Shown here piece by piece: positions 13,150 to 21,685 of a stretch of 64,000 nucleotides of DNA. The stretch comes from Otis tarda (Eukaryota; Chordata; Aves; Otidiformes; Otididae), in NCBI GenBank assembly GCA_026413225.1, contig CM048555.1, forward strand, positions 78,871,785 to 78,935,784, in the 5' to 3' direction. The position numbers were made by a program, and so were the translations under genes. The notes under the pieces were generated by a model. It did no database searches and was not told where the DNA came from. It was given only the letters and a program-made list of their open reading frames with translations. The stretch's first letter is position 1. Every line of letters begins with the position of its first letter.

Positions 13150-13330
13150 TGAAGCCAGCGACTGTATGCATTTATTCCGAAAGCAGTTTCATTGCAGCAT
13201 TTTGTGCAACAATAATTAATTGTAGCGTTGTGCAACAGAATGGGACAAATAGCAGAAAAGTATTTTGAACATTTATGCAAATAAAAGGCTGACCAGTTTG
13301 TTGCTGAGATATCTGTAACCCGGTTTTGTT
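13150..13330. promoter_or_regulatory. Candidate regulatory element: paired C/EBP-like sites plus octamer
   Basis: TTGTGCAAC occurs at 13202-13210 and again at 13228-13236, flanking a TTAATTAATTG-like AT core. A perfect POU octamer ATGCAAAT lies at 13275-13282. TTGTGCAA is close to the C/EBP family palindrome. The grouping within 80 bases is what makes this noteworthy. Function is inferred from motifs only. A 147-codon open frame on the minus strand (13032-13475) overlaps the block, but its length is within chance expectation for the window and it shows no family motif. Confidence 0.3.
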
Positions 13331-13638
13331 CAAGAACATTCAGGTGGATGCACTGATACTTATCACAATGCGTGCAGAAAACAAAAGCTTTCCAGATACT
13401 GTAAGCTTGCCAGAATAGTCTCAATGGGACTGCTCTCACAAACATTTTGGAAAGCTCTCTTTTCACAAAATTCACTTTGCTAGTGGATTATATCGTGTTG
13501 TGGCCATGTCTTATTCTTGCATGTGATTCGATTTAGTGGGTCAGTGAAAATGATTTTGGGACACACAGGAGTTGTGCCCTGCCTGCACCATGGAATGGTC
13601 AAAGGGGGAACAGAGGGAAATATAACAGTAATCTAAGA

Positions 13639-14403
13639 ATGAACACACATGATCCTCCAAGCTTGGAGGATTCAATTAGCAAAAAACAGCTGATATGGAT
13701 GCAAGTCCACACTCAGGGTAGCAGGCAAACCCACTCCTTGCCCACCTTGCCTTCCCAGGTACCTCTGTACAATAGGTATGAGGTTCTGGATGTGGAAGAT
13801 CAGTCAGTGGATGATGTGGGTGATGGTCCATCTACACCAGAAGTGTTGCCAGGGTCAGAAGGCCTACCACCCGTGTCACGACCACCTCCACGAGAAAGAA
13901 AAAAATGAATTACAGCTGCAGAAAACTTCCTTCTGAAGGGAATAATATACCAGACAGTGTGTCCTCTTAGGGAAGTGTGCTGCCTCCCTGAGGACTGGGT
14001 TTAAGACATCGCTACGAAACTTCCTAGCCTGGTACGGCCCTGAGACTATTACCCATTACTGCTTTTTCATGTGAGTGGCAATGAAACTGCAACGTGTAAT
14101 CCAAGGGTGATCAAAAGAAACTTCAAGGCCTTGGGACTATTGGTAAGGGAAACCAGAGTAGAGGTTATTCTTTCCTCTCTCCTTCCAGCTGTGGGCAGTG
14201 ACACTGGAAGAAACAGGTGGACCCAGCCTATTAGCACATGGCTCCATGGCTGATGTCACGACCATAATTTGGGTTTTTTTAGTAATAGGATGGCCTACAC
14301 AGCACCAGACTTGCTGGCATCAGATCAGATTCACCTTTCTTGAAAGAAGAATAGAGTCTTTGCTCACAAGCTATCAGGGGTCAATGACAGAGCTCTAAAC
14401 TAG
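13639..14403 (+). pseudogene. CR1 ORF1 remnant with SGNH/GDSL esterase-like domain
   Basis: One reading frame can be followed from 13639 to a terminal TAG at 14401 without a net indel, but it carries in-frame stops at 13906, 14002, 14041, 14251 and 14341. The N-terminal part is polar and proline-rich (VEDQSVDDVGDGPSTPEVLP). The second part matches the esterase domain known from CR1 ORF1 proteins. The nucleophile block that should read Gly-Asp-Ser is Glu-Asn-Phe at 13921-13929, a GxN-like block appears as FHVSGNE near 14070, and the Asp-x-x-His block survives as SDQIHLS (Asp codon 14323, His codon 14332). CR1 ORF1 is thought to help the RNA-protein particle or membrane/lipid interactions. This copy is dead both by stops and by loss of the nucleophile. 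Confidence 0.75.
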
Positions 14404-14599
14404 ACTTGATGGGGGAGAGGGATGATATTAGGCTTGCCCATGACAAGCTGTAGAATGGCACACCAAGGTTAGAGGGACAGGGTGCTAGCAAGGGGCCTCA
14501 GCCTGTTGCTCTGAGACATGCTGGCTACACTGCGGCACACATAAAGTCTTGTAGAGATGAGCCACGGACCTCTGAGATAATAAGAGCCAACACGGAGTC

Positions 14600-15436
14600 C
14601 TGAGGGAGTTGACTGATATAGTTGCCAAGCCACTCTCCATGATATTTGGAAGGTCATGGCAGTCAGGTGAAGTCCCTGCTGACTGGAGAAAGGGAAACAT
14701 TGAATTCGTTTTTTAAAAAGACTAGAAAGGAGAATCCTGGGAGCTACCAACCTGTCAGCCTTACATCTGCGCCTGGGAACATGATGGAACAGGTCCTCCT
14801 AGAAGCTACGCTGAGGCACATGGAGGATAGGGAAGTAGTTTAAGATAGCCAGTATGGCTTCACCAAGGGCAAGTCCTGACTGACACACCTAGCAGCCTTC
14901 TGTGATGGAGTGACTACAGCAGTGGACAAGGGAAGAGCTACAGGTACCATCTATCCGGACTTCTGTAAAGTCTTTGACAGGATCTCCCACAGCATCCTTC
15001 CCTCTAAATTGGAGAAATATGGATTTGATGGATGAACTGTTCAGTGGATGTGGAATTGGTTGGATGATCGCATCCAGAGGGTAGTGGTCAAGAGATCAAT
15101 GTTCCGATGGAAGTCAGTGACAAGTGGTGTCCCTCAGGGGTCTGTATTGGGATCAGTAGTGTAGTGTTTAATGTCTTCATCAATGACAGTGGGAATGAGT
15201 GCACTCTCAGCAAGTTTGCAGATGACACCAAGCTAAGTGGTGCAGTTGACATGCCTGACAGATGGGATGGCATCCAGAGGGACTTGGACAAGCTTGAGAA
15301 GTGGGCCTATGTGAACCTTATGAGGTTCAACAAGGTCAAGTGCAAGGTCCTGCACCTGGGCTGGAGCAAACCCCTGGTTTTAATATAGGCTAAGAGATGA
15401 AGGGATTGAGAGCAGCCCTGCCAAGAAGGATTCGTG
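14600..15436 (+). pseudogene. CR1 ORF2 reverse transcriptase remnant
   Basis: The RT fingers and palm are recognisable in pieces. SYQPVSLTSAPGNMMEQ lies in the frame of 14646, GFTKGKS after a stop at 14841, YPDFCKVFD at 14952-14978 (first catalytic Asp kept), [11 protein letters not shown] near 15124-15156, then after a frameshift at about 15155-15170 FNVFIND and the catalytic FADDTKL box at 15215-15235. LEKWA and [11 protein letters not shown] follow. The order is that of CR1-clade non-LTR RTs. The fragment has several stops, one clear frameshift, no endonuclease upstream and no C-terminal region downstream, so it cannot be active. Confidence 0.88.
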
Positions 15437-16931
15437 ACTTATAAGGAAATCTGGGGGGAGGGGTGGGAAAGAAAAGGATTTTCTTAGCTTAGAAATATGC
15501 CATACAAGGATGGTGATATATTCTACACAGATAGGCCATGGATAATCTGCTATGTTCTCCTTAAGAAGATAAGTCTAGCAGTAGAATAATCTTCCTAGTA
15601 AAGATAACTTGGTATCAGAACAGAGAAGAAGATGGATTCTTCATCATGATGTATTTTAAAGTAGTGGTTAGACCAATCTTTGTCAGGAACAGTTAAAACA
15701 CAATCAATTTGTCCTCAAAACACTGGTTTTACCTCTGTGCCTGGATCGTATAGCAAGATCCATATAGAATTTTCCAAATAGGATTTCAACTTCTAGAAGG
15801 TGCAAGTGGACTCAGAAGGGAATGGGAGCATGGATTTCAAGCTGAACCAAGACAGACAGTGTAACACAATTCCTTTTTGATTATGCAGTGCTTGTTCCAC
15901 CTCTGAATGCCTCATAGAGCAGATATTGCATGGAACGCTTCCCTTGTCTGATTTATTATAGCTGTATGGCAGCGTGGTGAATGTCACATCTTAAGAGCAA
16001 GAACTGAGGCATTTACAAATGGATGACTGTGAGCATAAGTTTGTCAATTTGTAATTAATGCCAAAGGTGTGAAGGTTGTTTTCAAAAACAATGTGATTTA
16101 TATTCATCTCTTGATCAGGAAGGAAGATACACCCGCTAAGATAAAGGATCCATTTAAGAATTTAAGGGACTTGCTTATTGTTACTATAAAAAATGTGTTG
16201 GTCACTCAACAAGATAGCAGGTCTATTGCATAGTGATTAGTGAATAAAAGTAAACAATTGTCTCCACCTTCCAACATCATAGCCAGATAGGACAGTACAT
16301 GGATAACATTCAAACTTACTGCTCCATTTATTTAAGTACTTACAAAAAATATGCATGATTCATAATGATTTAGGAAAAAAAAAGTAATTGCAATCAAGAA
16401 AGCTCAAGCTAAAAACTGATTAGTAGCCTCCTTTATTCCCTTTCTTCTTTCATTCCTTTCCCTTCCCTTTTGTGTGTAAAAAAGACAATGGAAAATGAAT
16501 CCCAGTAAGCCAGCACCAAGAGATGTTATGTATATAAATAAGGGCAGTTGTCTATAAGAGCAGTTGTCTGATTTGTCACACTAATAAGCCAGAGGGCAGA
16601 TAAATGTCTTCAGGATACCAGGAATCAAGAGAAGAAAGAAATGGTGTAAAGGTTAAGGAAGTGTAGTCCATGTGTTATTTGGCTCACATATTGTCAAAAT
16701 AGTAGGAGGAGGGCAACTTTTCAACCATCTAAATTTGAAACTGTCCTTACAGAGCAAAACCTCGACTTCCTGTTTAATGGCGCTCTTGAATACATTATTT
16801 ATGTACTCTTTTAAGGACTGTATGTAGTAATGCTGCCAATAGCTGCTGCTAGCTTGGGGTGCAGGATAATTTCATAGTGACTGCTTCCCTGTCACGCTGA
16901 CCTTGAGCTGAAAGATGACACGAAAGATGGA
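15437..16931. other. Unrecognised DNA between two CR1 segments
   Basis: No gene or repeat recognised. The stretch matters because it separates an RT-bearing plus-strand CR1 that stops at 15436 from a plus-strand CR1 that resumes at about the same point of ORF2 at 17998. With the minus-strand CR1 at 16932-17996 it might be DNA inserted into, or captured next to, one original CR1. Confidence 0.5.
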
Positions 16932-17996
16932 TAGAATCGTAGAATCATTTAAATTGGAAAAGACCTTTAAGATCATCAAGTCCAACTGTTGACATAGCAC
17001 TGTCAAGTCCACCACTAAACCATGTCCCTAAGCACCACATCTACACGCCTTTTAATTCCTCCAGAGATGGTGACTCCATCACCTCCCTGGGCAGCCTGTT
17101 CCAATGCTTGACAAGTCTTTCCATGAAGAAATTTTTTTCTAATATCCAATCTAAACCTTCCTTGGCACTACTTGAGGCCATTTCCTCTCATCCTATCACT
17201 TGTTACTTGGGAGAAGAGATCAACTTTCACCTCACTACAACCTCCTTTCAGGCAGTTGTAGAGAGCGACAAGGTCTCCCCCAAGCCTCTTTTTCTCCAGA
17301 CTAAACAATCATGCTTCCCTTAGCCGCCTCTCATAAGACTTGTGCTCCAGAATCTTCTTCATCTTCATTGTTCTTCTTTGGACATGCTCCAGCACCTGAA
17401 TGCCTTTCTTGTACTGAGGCTCAAAACTGAACACAGTATTCAAGATGCAGCCTCACCAGTGCCAAGTACAGGAGGAAAATCACTTCCCTACTCCTGTTGG
17501 CCACACTATTTCTGATACAAGCCAGGCTGCTATTGGCCATCTTGGCCACCTGAGCACACTGCTAGCTCATATTCAGATAGATGTTGACCAACACTCCCAG
17601 GTCCTTTTCCACCAGGCAATTTTCCAACCACTCTTCCACAAGTCTGTAGCGTTGTATGGGGTTGCTGCGACCCAAGTGCAGTACCCAACGCTTAGCCCTA
17701 TTGGGCCTCATAGAATTGGCCTCAGCCCATTGATCCAGCCTGTCCAGAACCCTTCCTACCCTCAAGCAGATCAACACCCCAATCCAACTTGGTATTGTCT
17801 GCAAACTCACTGAGGGTATACTTGATCCTCTCATCCAGATCACTGATAGAGATATAAACAGAACTGGTCCCAATACTGAGCCACAGGGAGCACCACTTGC
17901 GACCAGACGCCAACTGGAGTTAACTGCATTCACTACAACTCTTTGAGCCTGGACATCCAGCCAGTTCTTTATGCAGCAAAGCATACATTCCAAGCA
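16932..17996 (-). mobile_element. CR1 LINE, about 1.06 kb with RT palm and 3' end
   Basis: Read on the minus strand, this copy runs from RT motifs ([21 protein letters not shown], then the catalytic box as FADNTKL at 17785-17805) to the CR1 3' UTR and terminal repeats at 16932. The second catalytic Asp is replaced by Asn. LLEGRKG, LDQWAEANSMR and WVLHLGRSNPIQRYRL follow in order. The 3' end reads 'taagatcatcaagtccaac' on the plus strand and has the 'ccaccactaaaccatgtccc' block, which marks a subfamily different from the copies at 8943, 10690 and 54203. The same subfamily is seen at 52556. The 5' truncation abuts another CR1 head to head at about 17997. Confidence 0.95.
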
Positions 17997-17997
17997 C

Positions 17998-18629
17998 AAA
18001 TACTGGCTGGGTGGAGAATGGATTGAAAGCAGCCCTGAGAAGGACTTGGATGTGCTGATGGGTGAGAAGCTCAACATGAGCCAGCAATACATGCTTGCAG
18101 CCCAGAAAGCCAACCACGTCCTGGGCTGCATCAAAAGGAGTATGGCCAGCAGATAGAGGAAGGTGATTCTGCCCCTCTATTCTGCTCTGGTGAGACCCCA
18201 TCTGGAGTACTGCATCCAGCTCTGGAGCCCTAACATAAGAAGGACATGGACCTGTTGGAGGGAGTCCAGAGGAGGGCCACAAAGATGATCAGAGGGCTGG
18301 AGCACCTCTCCTTTGAGGCCAGGCTGAGAGAGTTGGGGCTGTTCAGCCTGGAGAAGAGGAGGCTCCGGGGAGACCTTAGAGCAGCCTTCCAATACCTAAA
18401 GGGGGCCTACAGGAAAGATGGGGGGAGAGTCTTCAGAAGGGTCAGTTGTGAAAGGACGAGGGGTAATGGTTTTAAAACAGAGGGAGGCAGATTCAGACTC
18501 GATATAAGGAAAAAAAAATTACAATGGAGATTTAGGAAACACTGGAACAGGTTGCCCAGGTGTAGATGCCCTATCCCTGGAAACATTCAAGGCCAGGTTG
18601 GATGGGGCTTTGAGCAACCTGATCTGGTT
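17998..18629 (+). mobile_element. CR1 LINE, ORF2 C-terminal region, 3' tail missing
   Basis: The copy starts abruptly with TACTGGCTGGG and encodes [37 protein letters not shown], then in another frame [52 protein letters not shown] and RTRGNGF. These are the thumb and C-terminal region of CR1 ORF2. It breaks off at 18629 after 'gcaacctgatctggtt', before the 3' UTR and terminal repeats. CR1 insertion starts at the 3' end, so the missing tail must have been lost afterwards or displaced. Its subfamily resembles that of 13570-15436, and it starts at nearly the ORF2 point where that copy stops. Confidence 0.93.
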
Positions 18630-20714
18630 CCCTCTTACTTTAAGTATGGTTGCAGAGTAGCTTTAGTTTTTAACACTACACATTTGGTACAAAATAGATT
18701 ATATTGGTGATGACAGTCCGTTTTTGCAGAGAAGTGGTCTCATAACTACTGAATGCACTGAAATATAACTTTGCTGCTTAGCTTTATGTGCAGGACTAGT
18801 TACCATGTGGACATGGAGACATTACGAGTCTGAAAGAAGAGCTGTGCACACTTTTAAGGCATAGTAGATCTCTCTAAAGAAAGAAAACAAAGTATTACCC
18901 AGGGCTGTTTGGGACATTTCTAAGAAATTGCCTTTTATTTGATAAAATATAGTTTCATCAAAACCTTTTTTTTTTTTTTTCTTGAGGCAAACTAGATATA
19001 AGTTTTCTCAGAAAAGACATTTGGGTGCAGGCAGAATTTCTTGTCAAACCGAAGAAGAATGGGGATAAGGGGCACAGAAGCACCGTCAACTGTTCCAGAG
19101 AGCCATTAGTTCAGTGGAAAAGAAATATCATGCACTGCATCTTGTATTCATAAGACAAGTAGGTAAATCTGTGTGGTGTAGATGCTATAAAATAGCAACA
19201 TGTGACACCACTTGGCTTCCTCTGTCTATGTTTTTCTTTTGCACGAGTTTGTAAAGGGAGTTCAAGAGGAACCTGAGCTCCAGCAATTTCCCCTTGAGAC
19301 AGTGTCTGAACCACTCAGGTGTTGGTATAATTAAATCTGTTGGAAACATTTTGGAAATATTTTGAATTTTACTTCACATAAAATCGAGTGAATATTTGTT
19401 AGAATATATTAGGACTTATCTTTCAGTCTGTTCCTTTCCAATTTTCTAACCAGCAGACTTACCTGAGAGATAAATCTGTCTTTCTCTCTTTCTCTCTCTT
19501 TCACAATTAATGTTGTTTTGAAGTTTGCCTCTATACACATAGGTACCATTCTTCAAATCGCAAACATTTTTGCAAAGACTGAAAAACTGCTTCCTGCCCT
19601 GCTCTGGTATTAACTGGCTGGTACCTCAGTTTTGATCCCATTGTTGCTCTCTGCACATAAATCTTGTTTAGTCAATCGGGTTTGGTTGCCTGAAGGAATG
19701 CATGATCAACTGCATAGAGAAGCACAAAATAGATTTTTGTGCTTCAGATCCTTAAAATGTTTTTGTCAGGAAATAATTCCCAAAGCTGCATTTGGCTAAT
19801 ATTTCTTTTCCTTCACTGAACTTTTTTCTAATACTTTTTTTCTTGCTGAAGGATATGAACTTTGGTCCCATTTATGACGCCTCTTTTTCTAAACTTTACC
19901 TTTCCTTCTATTTTCTGAGTTTGCTGTATTTTAATTTTGACATCTTTATTTTAACATTTTGGCATGATGCTTTCTCTTGCAAGAAGTTTGTATAGAATAA
20001 TGCTAATTCACCAATCATTGATTCAGGCAGGTTATTCTAAAGTAATCCAGCACAAAGATATAATATGCTATATTGAAGCAATCTGTCAATACACCAAAAA
20101 ACTTAAAGTAATGGAATATAGTAATAATATTTAATAGCTAACAGTGTAAAAATGTGTTAGTATACTCTGCCAGTGATGTACCTCTACATGTGTTAGCTAT
20201 CATCCATCTGCACGTGTGATACTTCTGTTGCAAATAGGAGCCACTAGGTAAATTGGAGAATCTGAAGAGTAAAAACCAGAGAGAGCTCTAATGAATATGA
20301 AACGTATTCAATAACCTGGCCAGAGAGGATGCTTTCTCCAAATGTCCTTATCTGCCGTTTGGCTGTCATGGTTTTGGTTGGTTATGTCCCTTCTTAGTGA
20401 TACCTGCCTCTAAGATGGATGTTGTTAACAGTTATTTTTGAGCTCTCAAATTGAGTTTTTGTAGGAATCGCTTGTGCTTGTTAATCATAAAAAAAGTTTC
20501 AAAAATTTGCTTCATTCAGTCCAGCTTTTAGATAGTGGCTAACCCCATAATGTGTGCTGTAGGAGATTGGAAACAGTTTTTCAATTAATACATTTGTGTT
20601 ATTTATTTTAATGTTACTCTCATCTAGAAAATTTCCTCAGCTCTAATTTAAAGATGATCCTTTTTTTTTTTTTTTCCTGAATCCTTTTTAATTCCAATAA
20701 ATTACTTCAAAGGG
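18630..20714. other. Unique AT-rich DNA, no gene recognised
   Basis: The interval contains a T run at about 18966-18980 and a (TC)-rich tract at about 19480-19503. No exon, RNA gene or repeat family is recognised. Confidence 0.55.
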
Positions 20715-21685
20715 AGATGACCACGACTGGTCACAATGTTCAAAGTGGCTGCACACCAATGACTTAGGCCATGGCATTACAATGCTTCCAGCCTTAAACC
20801 CTACCCTCTCTTAGCACATCTTGACATTTTGTTTGCTTCTTGATCACTGCTGTGCACTGAGCAGATGTTTTCATGGAGTTGTCTACAGTGACAGCAAGAT
20901 CTTTTTCTTGAGTGATGACAGTTAATTTGTAACTCAGCTATGTGTATGAGCCATTCAATTGTCCTTTCCGGCGTGTATCACCTTGAATTTATCTGCAGTG
21001 AATTTTATCTGTCATGAATGTTGTGCAGACAGTTTAGTCTGGCCATCTAGAATTCTCCAAAGTCTTATTTAGTCTTGGCTGATCTAAATTATGTCACATA
21101 AAATACCCTTTTCCTGGTGAAAAAAATGTTTTGCTGCTAAAGGCCTTGTTCCAGATTATTAACAATACTTACTGCTATTTGTCACAGCTACTGCACAGAC
21201 TATGCAAGATATTTTCCAGGTTAAAAACAAAGCAAGAGCTATCCTCCAAGGAGTTCAGCTATTAAACACAGTATTGAGGCAAGGGATCCACATAGCTGGA
21301 ATATTCAGGATGATCTTTAGCCATACTTTGTTAAAAAAACCCCACAAACTACAATTTTTAATAACTTTTGGGAAAAAAACCCCAACTGTTCCCAAATAGT
21401 TTTCAGACTACTCCGTCCACATAGCTAGTACCCTGTAGGCAACATTACAGAGTTTCATTCCTGTTGTGGATTCCTGTGAGAATCAACATTCTGTGATGAA
21501 ATGTGACTATCAAGTCTGACCCTTTTTAATTTTTTTACCAGTTTTTAACCCCAGGCAGAACTTTACCCCATGATAGATTAGTTTCTCAAGCAGCTTTTTG
21601 TAAGAATGCGGTTAAAATCTTTTTAATAAATAATGTTAACTGCATCTCCTCTAACCACTATTTTAAAAACATCCTCAGGGTCAGG
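20715..21685 (-). mobile_element. Ancient CR1-clade LINE relic (RT region)
   Basis: Heavily diverged but collinear with the antisense of an old CR1/L3-type RT region. Recognisable blocks in order are 'gttcaaagtggctgcacacc', 'atggcattacaatg', 'ttttgtttgcttcttgatcactgctgtgcactgagcag', 'gacagcaagatctttttcttgag', 'tgaattttatctgtcatg', 'ccagattattaacaat', then 'ttaccagtttttaacc' and 'taatgttaactgcatctcc'. No open frame survives. Such relics are older than the bird-specific CR1 expansions and are shared in style with turtle and crocodilian genomes. The assignment uses remembered consensus order. Ends are uncertain by about 30 bases. Confidence 0.65.

Larger units (their letters stand above)
13570..15436 (+). 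mobile_element. Long CR1 LINE copy with ORF1 and RT, endonuclease deleted
   Basis: This is an unusually 5'-extended CR1. The start is approximate: typical CR1 5' sequence is recognisable from about 13570 ('cctgcaccatggaatggtcaaag'). ORF1 with its esterase region spans 13639-14403, and the short spacer after it leads to the expected start of ORF2 at about 14545. The sequence then jumps at roughly 14545-14600 to the RT region, so the endonuclease domain and following linker are missing (an internal deletion of perhaps 1.5-2 kb, inferred from remembered CR1 layout). RT sequence continues to about 15436 and stops in mid-ORF2. No 3' UTR follows directly. Most CR1 copies in bird genomes are only a few hundred bases of 3' end, so retention of ORF1 is rare. 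Confidence 0.85.

Noticed and set aside
13032..13475. 147-codon minus-strand open frame, cysteine-rich
   Set aside because: A rough estimate of stop frequency makes one frame of this length expected by chance in this much AT-rich DNA. No motif, signal or splice context, and it overlaps a candidate noncoding element.
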